A DNA stretch of 64,000 bases from Alphaproteobacteria bacterium (GCA_040218575.1 JAVJRE010000007.1:558001-622000), one strand, 5' to 3'; shown: positions 7,932 through 16,626, counted from the first letter of the stretch. The notes: generated from the letters alone by a model not told the origin. Numbers and translations are program-made.

Positions 7932-9194
7932 TCACGTCGCCGTGCCGGAAGCCTTGCCGGAGGTGCTGGCCGGCGCGGCGGACGCCTGGCCGGACGCGGC
8001 GGCTGGCGGTGTGGCCCGGCGCAGACGGCCGATGGCGGCGGTCAGCAGGTCGCCGGCGCGCGCCACCTGGTCATCGCTGGTGAAGCGGCCGATGGCCAGG
8101 CGAAAGCTCTCCATTGCCGCCTGCCGGTCGAGGCCCAGCGCGGTCAGAACATAGGACGGCTCCGGCGCACCGGAAGCGCAAGCCGAACCGGTGGACAGGC
8201 ACAGCTCCGGCACGGCCGCCAACAGGTCCTGTGCGGCGACGCCCGCCACCCGCAGATTGAGGCTGCCTGGCAGACGCGGCTGCCCGGCGCCGTTGAGGCT
8301 GATGCCGCCCGCCTCCTGCGCCAGACGCTGGTGCAGGCGCTGCGCCAGGCGGTCGAGGCGGGCCGCGTCCTGCGCCATCTCCAGGCCGGCCAGGCGCGCC
8401 GCCTCGCCCAGGCCGATGATCAACGGCGCGGCCAGGGTACCGGCGCGCAGCCCCTGCTCCTGGCCGCCGCCGTCGAACAGCGGCTCCAGGCGCACCCGCG
8501 GCCGCCGCCGTACATAAAGAACGCCAATGCCTTTGGGGCCGTACATCTTGTGGCCCGACAGGCTCATCAGGTCGATATTCTGCGCCTGCACGTCCAGCGC
8601 CACCTTGCCGAAGGCCTGCGCCGCATCGCAGTGCAGAAGGATGCCGCGAGCGCGGGTCAGCCGGCCGATCTCCGCCAGCGGCGCCAGTACGCCGATCTCA
8701 TTGTTGGCGGCCATCACCGACACCAGCCGCGTATCCGGCTGCAGCGCCGCCGCCACCGCCGCCGCGTCCGGCACACCGCCCGCGCCCGGCGCCAGGCGGG
8801 TCACGCGCCAGCCCTCACCCTCCAGCCGGCGGCAGCTCTCCAGCACACATTTGTGCTCGGTAGCGAAAGTGACCATGTGGCCCGGCAGCTCACCAATGCG
8901 GGCGCGATGTTTCACGTGAAACATCGCCGTGCCCTTGATCGCCAGATTATTGGCTTCGGTGGCGCCGCTGGTGAAGATGATCTCGCGCGGATCGGCGTTG
9001 ATCAGATCGGCCACCTGCCGCCGCGCGGTGGCCACCGCCGCCTCGGCGGTACGGCCCATGACATGTTCGATGGACGCCGGATTGGCGAACTCCGCCTCCA
9101 GCCACGGCCGCATGGCGTCCAGCACCCGCCGGTCTAGCGGCGTGGTGGCGTGATGATCGAGATAGATCAGAGGCCGCGAGCGCTCGCCGTCCAT
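7932..9194 (-). CDS. iscS: Cysteine desulfurase IscS-like (class V aminotransferase)
   Basis: The 420-residue PLP enzyme converts cysteine to alanine plus a protein-bound persulfide. It starts with [12 protein letters not shown] and carries [15 protein letters not shown], the ATEH segment, the PLP-lysine motif [12 protein letters not shown], and the mobile loop cysteine in [14 protein letters not shown]. The long loop after the Cys and the Ser-Ala-rich C-terminal tail are visible. Its ATG overlaps the stop of the preceding paralogue in an ATGA, indicating translational coupling. Codons for the peptide MFHVKH (about residues 92-97) double as a perfect parS site. Confidence 0.94.
   Translation of the reverse strand: MDGERSRPLIYLDHHATTPLDRRVLDAMRPWLEAEFANPASIEHVMGRTAEAAVATARRQVADLINADPREIIFTSGATEANNLAIKGTAMFHVKHRARIGELPGHMVTFATEHKCVLESCRRLEGEGWRVTRLAPGAGGVPDAAAVAAALQPDTRLVSVMAANNEIGVLAPLAEIGRLTRARGILLHCDAAQAFGKVALDVQAQNIDLMSLSGHKMYGPKGIGVLYVRRRPRVRLEPLFDGGGQEQGLRAGTLAAPLIIGLGEAARLAGLEMAQDAARLDRLAQRLHQRLAQEAGGISLNGAGQPRLPGSLNLRVAGVAAQDLLAAVPELCLSTGSACASGAPEPSYVLTALGLDRQAAMESFRLAIGRFTSDDQVARAGDLLTAAIGRLRRATPPAAASGQASAAPASTSGKASGTAT
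8908..8923. other. parS centromere site (ParB binding site)
   Basis: The 16-bp palindrome TGTTTCACGTGAAACA is the classical chromosomal parS consensus shared by Bacillus and alphaproteobacteria, here matched at every position and extended to 18 bp of perfect symmetry by flanking A and T. It lies inside iscS, where it encodes FHVK-type residues. Chromosomal parS sites are bound by ParB and usually cluster near the replication origin. I saw only this one copy in the window. Confidence 0.93.
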
Positions 9195-10360
9195 CAGGCC
9201 ACCTGCACGGCTGGCCCGGCGGCGTCGGCGGCGAGGCGGATCCAGGCGGCCAGGAAATGATCCACCGCCGCCTCGCTGGTGGTCGGGCCAAGGCTGATGC
9301 GCACGGTCTGGCCGGCCAGCCGACCGGCCCCCATGGCCGCCAGCACAGGGGACGCGGCGACCTTGCCGGAAGAGCACGCACTGCCGGCGCTGACTGCGAT
9401 TCCCGCCAGGTCGAGGGCAATGACCTGGGTCTCGGCGGCAACCCCCGGCAGGGCCAGCGCGGTAGTGTTGGGCAGGCGCGGGACATCCCGGCCCCAGACC
9501 GTGGCGGCCGGTACGGCGGCCAGCGCCGCCGCTTCCAGCCGGTCGCGCAGAGCGGTCATGTGGCCGGCCGCAGGGCGCCAGCCGGCCAGCGCCTGCGCCG
9601 CCGCGGCACCGAAGCCGGCCAGCGCCGGCACCGCCTCCGTGCCGGCCCGCCGCCGGCGCTCCTGGCCGCCGCCCGCCAGCAGCGGCCGGATCTCCAGCCC
9701 ATCGGCCAGAACCAGTGCCGCGGCGCCTTTGGGACCACCCAGCTTGTGGGCCGACAGGGACATCATGTGCACCCCCAGCGCCAGCAGGTCACAGGCCATG
9801 CGGCCCGGCGCCTGCACCGCATCACAGTGAACCAGGGCGCCCACGGCGCGGGCCAGGGCGGCGACCTCGGCCACCGGCTGAATGACGCCGGTCTCGTTAT
9901 TGGCCAGCATGAGCGACACCAGACCCGGCCGGTGGCGGGCGATGAGTTCGGCCGCCGCGGTGACGTCCAGCCGGCCCGTCGCGGTCACCGGCAGGTGGAC
10001 CCGCCGCGCCGCCGGCAGGGCGCCAAGCGGCGCCAGGAGGCTGTCATGTTCGATGGCCGAGACGGCGACGGGACGGCCGGCCGGCGCCTGGTGCAGGGCC
10101 AGCCCATTGGCCTCCGTGCCACTCGCGGTGAAGACGATTCCCGAGGGCGCAACACCGGCCAGCGCGGCGACCTGCTCGCGGGCATCCTCCACCAGGCGGC
10201 GGGCGGCGCGGCCGGCGCCATGGACCGAGGAGGGATTTCCCGTCACCTCCAGTGCGGCAATGACAGCTGCCCGCGCCACCGGCGACAGGGGCGCCGTGGC
10301 GTTCCAGTCGAGATAGGTCAGCGGCGCGGCCGGCGCAGTAATCATGGGCGGAGCGGTCAT
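9194..10360 (-). CDS. Second cysteine desulfurase-family (NifS-like) protein
   Basis: This 388-residue class V aminotransferase paralogue lies directly upstream of iscS. It has TYLDWNATAPLSP, FTASGTEANGLAL, the ANNETG motif, the PLP-lysine segment SLSAHKLGGPKG and the sulfur-carrying Cys in SAGSACSSGKVAAS. The shorter SACSSG-type loop and the divergent N-terminus set it apart from IscS. Tandem NifS-like/IscS-like pairs before a ferredoxin are common in alphaproteobacteria (family memory). Whether this member feeds Fe-S assembly, tRNA thiolation or another acceptor is not visible. No iscU, iscA or suf gene lies within the window. Confidence 0.92.
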   Translation of the reverse strand: MTAPPMITAPAAPLTYLDWNATAPLSPVARAAVIAALEVTGNPSSVHGAGRAARRLVEDAREQVAALAGVAPSGIVFTASGTEANGLALHQAPAGRPVAVSAIEHDSLLAPLGALPAARRVHLPVTATGRLDVTAAAELIARHRPGLVSLMLANNETGVIQPVAEVAALARAVGALVHCDAVQAPGRMACDLLALGVHMMSLSAHKLGGPKGAAALVLADGLEIRPLLAGGGQERRRRAGTEAVPALAGFGAAAAQALAGWRPAAGHMTALRDRLEAAALAAVPAATVWGRDVPRLPNTTALALPGVAAETQVIALDLAGIAVSAGSACSSGKVAASPVLAAMGAGRLAGQTVRISLGPTTSEAAVDHFLAAWIRLAADAAGPAVQVA

Positions 10361-10410
10361 GGGCGCCTAGTCAGCAGGCTGGTCGAAAAGCCGGACAAGA
10401 GGCAGCCGGC

Positions 10411-11217
10411 CTAGCCACCGCAGGAGGAACGACGCTGATCGGGCGCCACCGCACCGGATCCGGCCAGCTTACCGGTAGTGCCGGTAGTGCCACCAGCACC
10501 CGCCGGGTCGCTGACGTCTGAACCGGCAGATTCCTTGCCGGATCGGGCGTTTTCCATCTCCGCCAGACGGCGGGTCAGCTCCGCCACCTTCTGGTTGAGG
10601 CCGTCCAGAGCGCGGGCCACCGGGTCGGGCGCGCCGGCCGGCGTGCCATAGGCGGCAAACTGCGTCACCTCGTCACTGGGCCGGGGGCCGACGGCGCGAG
10701 CCGGGATGCCGACGACTGTGGTGTTCTCGGCCACGTCCTTGAGGACCACCGCATTGGCGCCGACGCGGGCGTTTCGGCCAACGGTAATGGGGCCCAGGAT
10801 CTGTGCGCCCGAACCGACGATCACCCCGTCCAGCAGGGTGGGGTGGCGCTTCTGATTGACCTGCGCGGCGGAATCCACTGCCGGCGAGATGCCGCCCAGG
10901 GTGACGTCGTGATAGAGCGTCACATCATTGCCGATTTCCGCCGTTTCACCGATGACCACGCCGGTGGCATGGTCAATGAAGAAGCCATGGCCGATGACCG
11001 CGCCGGGATGGATTTCTATGCCGGTGAGGAAGCGCGCGAACAGGGAGATGAAGCGGGCCGGAAAGCGCAGCCGCCACAGCCACAGCCGGTGCGACAGCCG
11101 GTACCAGAAGATGGCGTGGAAGCCGGGATAGAGCAGCACCACCTCGGCAGCCGAGCGGGCGGCCGGATCGCGCCGCATAAACGCCTGGATATCCCTCTGC
11201 AAGTCCTTGAAATACAT
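10411..11217 (-). CDS. cysE: Serine O-acetyltransferase
   Basis: The 268-residue enzyme makes O-acetylserine, the precursor of cysteine. After the N-terminal helical SAT domain ([35 protein letters not shown]) comes the left-handed beta-helix with its hexapeptide repeats ([45 protein letters not shown]). The C-terminal Gly/Thr/Ser-rich tail of about 60 residues is longer than in most short-type CysE proteins. It is the first gene of the leftward operon, so cysteine synthesis is physically linked to cysteine desulfuration. Confidence 0.95.
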   Translation of the reverse strand: MYFKDLQRDIQAFMRRDPAARSAAEVVLLYPGFHAIFWYRLSHRLWLWRLRFPARFISLFARFLTGIEIHPGAVIGHGFFIDHATGVVIGETAEIGNDVTLYHDVTLGGISPAVDSAAQVNQKRHPTLLDGVIVGSGAQILGPITVGRNARVGANAVVLKDVAENTTVVGIPARAVGPRPSDEVTQFAAYGTPAGAPDPVARALDGLNQKVAELTRRLAEMENARSGKESAGSDVSDPAGAGGTTGTTGKLAGSGAVAPDQRRSSCGG

Positions 11218-11236
11218 AGTGAACTCGCGTCAATTG

Positions 11237-11265
11237 TTGTATTGGACCGGCGCATCACCTATAGT
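11237..11265 (+). promoter_or_regulatory. Candidate sigma-70 promoter upstream of the hydrolase gene
   Basis: TTGTAT (11237-11242) and TATAGT (11260-11265) are separated by 17 bp in the divergent region between cysE and the hydrolase. This would give a leader of about 200 nt before the ATG at 11475. It is a match by eye only. Confidence 0.35.
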
Positions 11266-11474
11266 CATCGGGCAATCAGCGCCTGCTACGGACCCGTCCG
11301 GACGGCGCCTGCCCGCCAGCGCCACCAGCCCCCCTGCCCGACGGCAGAGACATGGCGCCACGGCGCGTCGGCCCGTTCATCAAGCGGGATATAGAGCGCG
11401 GAACGGAGCCGGTCAAACGGCCGACCACCCGCCACAGTGAACCGGTTTGCCCTGGGAGGCCAGACACAGTCGCC

Positions 11475-12197
11475 ATGCCCGAAGTCATTTTCAACGGCCC
11501 CGAAGGCCGGCTCGAAGGCCGCTATACCCACTCCGACACGCCGGCGGCGCCCATTGCGCTGATCCTCCATCCCGATCCGCGCTATGGCGGGTCCATGAAC
11601 AACCGGGTGGTGTTCGCCCTGCACCAGACCTTTGTGCGGCAGGGCTTCTCTACCCTGCGCTTCAACTTCCGCGGTGTCGGCCGCTCGGTCGGCGCCTTCG
11701 ACTATGGCGAGGGCGAGCTGTCGGATGCCGCATCGGCCCTGGACTGGCTGCAGGGCTATAACGCCGGCGCGGCGCAGTGCTGGATCGCCGGCTTCAGCTT
11801 CGGCGCGTGGATCGCCATGCAGCTACTGATGCGGCGGCCGGAGATCACCAGTTTCATAGCGGTGGCGCCGCCGGCCAACATGTATGACTTCAGCTTCCTG
11901 GCGCCGTGCCCGGCATCGGGTCTGTTCATGCACGGCACGGCCGACGAGATCGTGCCGGCGGAAGAAGTGGCCAAGCTTGGCGAGAAGCTGACCCGGCAAC
12001 GCAGCATCGCCATCGAGATGGCGTTGATCGAGGGGGCCAATCACCTGTTCCAGAATCACACCGACGATGTGAGCAATGTGGTGGAGCGCTATCTGCTCAG
12101 CGCGCGCGAACGGATCGCTGCCGCCGAGGCCGCCGCCCTGGAGGCGGAAGAAGTCGCCAAGGCGGCCAGTGATAAAGCGAAGGCAGCGGCGCGGTAG
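11475..12197 (+). CDS. Alpha/beta hydrolase (COG2945-like)
   Basis: This 240-residue cytosolic alpha/beta hydrolase has HPDPRYGGSMNN near the oxyanion region, the nucleophile elbow GFSFGAW, the acid in GTADEIVP and the catalytic His in GANHLFQNH. The C-terminus is an Ala/Lys/Glu-rich helix. I start at the ATG beginning MPEVIFNGPEGRLEGRY because upstream in-frame sequence is Arg/Pro-rich and not family-like. Substrate is unknown. It is transcribed divergently from the cysE operon, a neighbourhood seen in other alphaproteobacteria (memory, not searched). Confidence 0.88.
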   Translation: MPEVIFNGPEGRLEGRYTHSDTPAAPIALILHPDPRYGGSMNNRVVFALHQTFVRQGFSTLRFNFRGVGRSVGAFDYGEGELSDAASALDWLQGYNAGAAQCWIAGFSFGAWIAMQLLMRRPEITSFIAVAPPANMYDFSFLAPCPASGLFMHGTADEIVPAEEVAKLGEKLTRQRSIAIEMALIEGANHLFQNHTDDVSNVVERYLLSARERIAAAEAAALEAEEVAKAASDKAKAAAR

Positions 12198-12255
12198 AAG
12201 CACCCTACCAAACTTGCGTCAACGCTGAGCCACTTTTCGCATAACTGCGCGCACC

Positions 12256-12858
12256 TCAATACGCGAAGGGATCACGCGCCGGGTCGCCCCGCCACTCATA
12301 CTCTGCCCATAGCGCCGCCTGTCGCGCCGCTTCACCTCCCAGCAAGCGGGCGATGACCGCCAGCGCCGCATCAATGCCGGCGGAGACGCCGCTGGCGGTG
12401 ACGATATCGCCGTCCTCCACCCAGCGCGCCTTGTCCTGCCACAGTACGCCTGCTCCCTAGCTCCTGGCCCAGTGAAGCGCCCGCTTGTTGGAGGTCGCGC
12501 GCCGCCCGTCCAGCATGCCGGTGCGGGCCAGCAGCACGCTGCCGGTGCAGACCGAGAAGATCAGTTCCGCCTCCGCCGCCGCCTGGCCAAGCCACGAGAT
12601 AAGCGCATGGTTAGCGACCTCATTCCGTGTCCCCGGACCGCCGGGCACCAGCAGAACGTCATAGCGCGGCGCGTCCGCCAGCAGGTCATCCACCGCGACG
12701 GACGGGCCATTGCGGGTGCTGGCCACCGGCCCAGGCGATTGCGCGACGATCCGTACGCTGAACGCGTCCGGATACATGCCGAACATCTCCAGCGGGCCGA
12801 ACAGGTCGAGAAGTTCGAAACCGGGAAAGACCAGTGCGCCAAGGGTGCGGCGGGTCAT
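12256..12858 (-). pseudogene. DJ-1/PfpI-family protein interrupted by an in-frame amber codon
   Basis: The frame reads as a full DJ-1/PfpI-family protein of about 200 residues: LGALVFPGFELLDLFGPLEMF, LLVPGGPGTR, the nucleophile elbow FSVCTGSVLLA with its cysteine, then NKRALHWARS. A TAG follows at 12459-12457. Beyond it the same frame continues with unmistakable family sequence (VLWQDKARWVEDGDIVTASGVSAGID) and ends at a TGA at 12258-12256. A single C-to-T change from a Gln codon would explain it. There is no frameshift or other lesion. It could be a true pseudogene, a very recent mutation or a sequencing error; the 133-residue product lacks the C-terminal third. Confidence 0.9.
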
Positions 12859-12952
12859 GGGGTGCGATCAGCCTCTGAGCGACCGTTCATGCAGTGGGTC
12901 ATAGAGCGTGCTTTCTCCATCTAAGCCAGTGGCGACAGTCACTCAGCGTCCC

Positions 12953-13189
12953 CTAGGCACGCCAGAACGGTTTGGCCGCCTCCCGCCGGGCGGTGAAGCG
13001 ATCGATACCGATGTCGCGCAGGTCGCGATCACTCAAACTGGCCAGATCACGGCGGCCGCGGGCGCGACGGCGCCAGAGGCCGACCGTCGCCATGGCGGCG
13101 GCCGCAAGCCGGCCGGCGGCGGCAAGAACGGTCCGGCCGCCGATGGTCTGGCCGCCGGCAGGCCGGGCGAAGGAGCGGATCAGGGTCAT
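12953..13189 (-). CDS. DUF1127-family small Arg-rich protein
   Basis: The 78-residue protein starts MTLIRSFARP behind a GGAGG ribosome site. It ends in a DUF1127 (YjiS-like) domain, RRDLASLSDRDLRDIGIDR, followed by ARREAAKPFW. In alphaproteobacteria such proteins are implicated in small-RNA and phosphate or carbon metabolism, and several are controlled by LysR regulators. It lies divergent to a LysR gene, so control by that regulator is likely (inference). Confidence 0.9.
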   Translation of the reverse strand: MTLIRSFARPAGGQTIGGRTVLAAAGRLAAAAMATVGLWRRRARGRRDLASLSDRDLRDIGIDRFTARREAAKPFWRA

Positions 13190-13238
13190 GGGGGCCTCCG
13201 GTCCCGTGGGTCGTGCAAACGCCACACTGGCCACGGCC

Positions 13239-13261
13239 ACTATATTCGTCCAACAAATAGT
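13239..13261. promoter_or_regulatory. Candidate LysR operator between the DUF1127 and lysR genes
   Basis: ACTAT and ATAGT arms are separated by 13 bp (13239-13243 and 13257-13261) in an AT-rich divergent spacer of 109 bp. An interrupted palindrome of this size between a LysR gene and a divergent target is the classic arrangement for LysR binding. This was judged by eye, with no motif model. Confidence 0.45.
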
Positions 13262-13298
13262 TCTTTTCGTTTCGATTAGTACTGCTTATTCTCTGGTC

Positions 13299-14234
13299 AT
13301 GACTGCGACCCCCTCCCCGCCCGCGGTTGCGCCGCCTGTCGCCGCGCGACCCGCCGTGCCGCCCTCAGTCCCCATGGACGTGCTGCGCAGCTTTACCGCC
13401 ATCGCCGACACCGGCAGCTTCACCCGCGCCGCGGCAATGGTGCTGCGCACCCAGCCGGCGGTCAGCCAGCAGATGGCCAAGCTGGAAGCCCTTGTGGGCA
13501 AGCGCCTGCTGGAACGGGGCGATCGCGGCGTCACGCTGACGGTCGAAGGCACTGCCTTTGCCGGCTATGCCCGGCGCATTCTGAAACTGCATGACGAGGC
13601 CATTGCCGCCATTGCCGAACCGGAGCTGAAAGGCACCGTCCGGTTCGGCATGCCGGACGACTATGTGGCGCGCTTCCTGCCGCCGATCCTGGCCGGCTGT
13701 CATCGCGAGATGCCGCAGATCGAGATCGAGATGACCTGTCGGCCGACCAGCGAGCTGGTCCGGATGCAGGCCGGCGGCCTGCTGGACGTGGCGGTAGTGA
13801 CCGTCGGCGGGGTGGTGCGCGAAGCCGAAATCCTGGCCCATGAACCGCTGGTGTGGGTGACCTCAGAGCGCCACCTGGCGCATGAGACGGAGCCCTTGCC
13901 CCTGGCTCTGTTCGACCCCGGCTGTCCGTGCCGCGAAGCGGTGTGCGAAGCGCTGGACCGAACCGGCCGGCCCTATCGCCTGGTCTATTCGAGCCCCAGC
14001 CATGTGGGACTGCTGTGCGCGGTGCAGGCGGGCATCGCCATCACCGCCATCCCGCGCAGCACGGTGCCGGCGGGACTGCATGTGCTGGGTCCGGAGGACG
14101 GCCTGCCGCCACTGCCCGACCAGACCTTCGGCCTGTTGCGTGGCCGCAACCTCAGCCCCGGGGCGCAGCGCTTCGCCGATTATGTGGCGCACAGCTTCGC
14201 CCGCGACAGCATGGCGCCGGCGGCGGCCGGTTGA
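13299..14234 (+). CDS. LysR-type transcriptional regulator (LrhA/VtlR-like)
   Basis: The 311-residue protein has an Ala/Pro-rich leader of 25 residues, then the winged helix DNA-binding domain MDVLRSFTAIADTGSFTRAAAMVLRTQPAVSQQMAKLE (given here only as landmarks: FTAIADTGSFTRAA and QPAVSQQMAKLE) and the substrate-binding domain with VRFGMPDDYV and GIAITAIPRSTVP. The ATG at 13299 is the first in frame near the promoter; 13374 is an alternative that would drop the leader. In Brucella the related VtlR activates small DUF1127 genes, which matches the divergent neighbour here (established for Brucella, inferred here). Confidence 0.9.
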   Translation: MTATPSPPAVAPPVAARPAVPPSVPMDVLRSFTAIADTGSFTRAAAMVLRTQPAVSQQMAKLEALVGKRLLERGDRGVTLTVEGTAFAGYARRILKLHDEAIAAIAEPELKGTVRFGMPDDYVARFLPPILAGCHREMPQIEIEMTCRPTSELVRMQAGGLLDVAVVTVGGVVREAEILAHEPLVWVTSERHLAHETEPLPLALFDPGCPCREAVCEALDRTGRPYRLVYSSPSHVGLLCAVQAGIAITAIPRSTVPAGLHVLGPEDGLPPLPDQTFGLLRGRNLSPGAQRFADYVAHSFARDSMAPAAAG

Positions 14235-14268
14235 GCCACCCCTGGCGGCCGATACAGACGCACCCGCG

Positions 14269-15141
14269 ATGACCGCCACACGGCTTTTGCCGGCAACCTT
14301 CGTAGTGTTGTGGGCGACCGGCGTCATCGGCGCCAAGGCCGGCGTACCCTATGCCGAACCGTTCACCTTTCTGGCCCTGCGCTTCGGCCTGGTGATCGTG
14401 GTGCTGACGGTTGTGGCGCTGATCTTTCGCGCACCGTGGCCACGGCGACGCCCGGCCCTGGACGCCATGGTCGCCGGTGGCCTGATCCACGGCCTCTATC
14501 TGGGCGGCGTGTTCTGGGCGATTGACCGCGGCATGCCGGCTGGTGTGTCGGCACTGATCCTGGGGCTGCAGCCGATCCTGACGGCGGTGCTGGCCGGTCT
14601 GATGCTGGGCGAGCGCACCCGGCCGCGCCACTGGGCCGGGCTCGGGCTGGGGCTGGCCGGCCTGCTTCTGGTGCTGTGGCCGCGCTTTGGTGACGGCGCC
14701 GGCGGCATCACCCTGGCCACGGTCAGCGCGACACTGGGGGCGGTTGCCGCCATTACGCTTGGCTCCATTCACCAAAAACGGTTCGGCGCGCGCATGGACC
14801 TGCGTACCGGGTCGGTCTTTCAGTATCTGGGCGCCCTGCTGGTGGTCGGTGGCGCAGCGTGGCTCGGCGAGAGCATGGCGGTGGACTGGACGCCGGCCTT
14901 CATGCTGTCGCTGGGCTGGCTGGTGCTGGCGCTGTCCATCGGCGCCATCAGCCTGATGATGATCCTGATCCGCGACGGCAGCGTATCGCAGGCGGCGACC
15001 TACCTGTATCTGGTGCCCGGAGTTTCGGTGCTGTTCGCCTGGCTGCTGTTCGGAGAAGCGCTGAGCCCGGTGCAGCTTGGCGGCATGGTGGTAACCCTGA
15101 TTGCCGTAGCGTTGGCGACAGGGGCCGGGAAAGTGCGGTAG
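14269..15141 (+). CDS. EamA/DMT-family transporter
   Basis: This 290-residue inner-membrane protein has ten predicted hydrophobic helices in two EamA repeats. The first repeat includes VVLWATGVIGAKAGVPYAEP and the second LGAVAAITLGSIHQKRF, with the repeat-end motif LFGEALSPVQLGGMVV. The substrate is not predictable; the family exports amino acids and metabolites. It starts 34 bp after the lysR stop on the same strand, so it may be in one transcript with the regulator. Confidence 0.9.
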   Translation: MTATRLLPATFVVLWATGVIGAKAGVPYAEPFTFLALRFGLVIVVLTVVALIFRAPWPRRRPALDAMVAGGLIHGLYLGGVFWAIDRGMPAGVSALILGLQPILTAVLAGLMLGERTRPRHWAGLGLGLAGLLLVLWPRFGDGAGGITLATVSATLGAVAAITLGSIHQKRFGARMDLRTGSVFQYLGALLVVGGAAWLGESMAVDWTPAFMLSLGWLVLALSIGAISLMMILIRDGSVSQAATYLYLVPGVSVLFAWLLFGEALSPVQLGGMVVTLIAVALATGAGKVR

Positions 15142-15142
15142 T

Positions 15143-15180
15143 TGCCACGGGCGGCGGCGCAAACGCCACCGCCCGTGGCA
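15143..15180. terminator. Bidirectional hairpin between convergent genes
   Basis: A perfect 12-bp GC-rich stem (15143-15154 with 15169-15180) continues after one mismatch with four more pairs. It fills the gap between the stops of the EamA gene and the convergent copper chaperone gene. There is no T-run, so it is a terminator-like hairpin whose efficiency is uncertain. Confidence 0.6.
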
Positions 15181-15188
15181 GGCGAGCG

Positions 15189-15812
15189 CTAGTTGTCGCC
15201 GCTGTCTGTCGTTGCATCCCCGTCCGTGTTCCCGTCCATCGCCATTCCGGCGCCCAGGTCACCCACCGGAACGGTGATGGTGGTTTCACCGGCATCGCGG
15301 AAGACCAGGGTGAGGCTGACACTGCCGCCTTCCGTCAGCGGATCGTTGAGACCAACAAACATCACATGCAGACCGCCGGGCGCCAGCACAACGATCTGAC
15401 CGGCGGCCACGGGAATGCCGTCGGCCAGGGGCATCATTGCCATGACGCCGTCATCGTCCATGCGAACGCTGTGCAGCTCCACCGCCTGGCTGACAGAAGC
15501 GCGGGCGCTGACCAGCACATCGTCGGTGGCGCCGGTGTTGCGGATGGTGAAATAGGCCGCGCCATTGGCGCCGGCGCTGGCCCGGGCGAAGGGCGCCAGG
15601 ATCTGGAGATCGCCAAGCTCCGCCGCGACCATGCCTTCCGCCAGCGCTTCATCCGCCATGCTGGCATCGCCGGACATGGTGTCAGTGGACATGGTGTCGC
15701 CGGACATTGTGTCCATCGACTGGCCGTGGTCCGGCGAGGACTCGCGCAGCAGCACGATGGCGCCCACAACAACAATGACGGCCAGGCCGGCCAGAACCAG
15801 AAAACGGCGCAT
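15189..15812 (-). CDS. PCuAC-type periplasmic copper chaperone
   Basis: The 207-residue protein has an N-terminal hydrophobic signal or anchor (residues about 4-22), then a Met/Ser/Asp-rich stretch made of DTMS repeats, then the PCuAC (DUF461) domain. Its copper-site pattern is seen in ELHSVRMDDDGVMAMMPL and PGGLHVMFVGL, supplying His and Met ligands. The family delivers Cu(I) to the CuA site of cytochrome c oxidase. The Met-rich linker may add copper-binding capacity (inference). A short Asp/Thr-rich C-terminal tail follows. No scoI or cytochrome oxidase gene is adjacent. Confidence 0.9.
   Translation of the reverse strand: MRRFLVLAGLAVIVVVGAIVLLRESSPDHGQSMDTMSGDTMSTDTMSGDASMADEALAEGMVAAELGDLQILAPFARASAGANGAAYFTIRNTGATDDVLVSARASVSQAVELHSVRMDDDGVMAMMPLADGIPVAAGQIVVLAPGGLHVMFVGLNDPLTEGGSVSLTLVFRDAGETTITVPVGDLGAGMAMDGNTDGDATTDSGDN
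15670..15714. repeat. 15-bp tandem repeat encoding DTMS units
   Basis: Three contiguous 15-bp units encode DTMSG/DTMST pentapeptides in the linker of the copper chaperone. The units keep frame and each adds one Met. Confidence 0.85.
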
Positions 15813-15935
15813 CAGGGAGTCCTCCTATGATCGGTGGGTGTACGGACCAGCCGGAACACCGTCCGGCTTGTCAGAATGCAATGAATTCAGCACACGGGGA
15901 AGCACTACAGAGGTAGCCAAAGAGGCGCCGCCGGA

Positions 15936-16445
15936 TCAGTCGCCGGGCCGGGCATAGGAGCGGCGCGGCAACCGGGTCGCGTCGCGGCCTTCGATGCGAA
16001 TGAGCTGCGTCGGACCGGTGGTGGTCGGCGCATGGATGGCCCCTACCCCATAGGCAACGGCGACCCCCGGGGTCATGCGATAGGTGCGGGTCGGGCGGAC
16101 CGTGCCCGGGGTGTCGCCCCGGGCCGGAGCCACCTCTTCATACTCGGTCATCTCGGTCTCGCCACTGACCTGGCCATAGATCGCCCAGGTGGGCCCATGG
16201 TCGTGGGGTTTCGATACGCCGCTGTCCTTTGACACATGGGCCAGAACAACAAAGCCCAGATCCTTGTCCTCATAGATCGGCGTCCGCGCGGCGGTGTTGT
16301 CGGGGCCGAAGTAGCGCCGGCGCACAGCCGCGTCGGTGAGCACCGGCTCCAGCGCGGCACGCACCTTTTCCACGCCGGCGGGGCCAGGCTCCGCCCGCAG
16401 GATGTCATGGGCCTTGCGGCCGAAGGTCTCAACAGGATCGGTCAT
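15936..16445 (-). CDS. Cupin-fold (cysteine dioxygenase-like) protein
   Basis: This 169-residue cytosolic protein has the cupin metal motif SKPHDHGPTWAIYGQVSGETEMTEY, with two His and a Glu, and a second half ending in GAIHAPTT with another His. The length and layout resemble 2-aminoethanethiol or cysteine dioxygenase-like cupins, but the substrate cannot be named. I start at the ATG giving MTDPVETFG, which has a GAGG site upstream; an ATG eight codons earlier (16469) is the alternative. It lies downstream of the TRAP transporter genes on the same strand. Confidence 0.78.
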   Translation of the reverse strand: MTDPVETFGRKAHDILRAEPGPAGVEKVRAALEPVLTDAAVRRRYFGPDNTAARTPIYEDKDLGFVVLAHVSKDSGVSKPHDHGPTWAIYGQVSGETEMTEYEEVAPARGDTPGTVRPTRTYRMTPGVAVAYGVGAIHAPTTTGPTQLIRIEGRDATRLPRRSYARPGD

Positions 16446-16626
16446 ATCCGTGCCTCGCATAGATCGCATATGGGGTCAGGAGCGGGATCCCACAATAAGG
16501 GCTGGCGCCGGGCGGCGCAAAACCGGCCGGCGTCAAGGCACAAGTCCGGCGCCGGGTCCGTGGCTCACCGTCCGCGAAGAGGATGCGGGCGAGCCGGCGT
16601 TCGAAATCTACCGGGGTTTGTGAACG

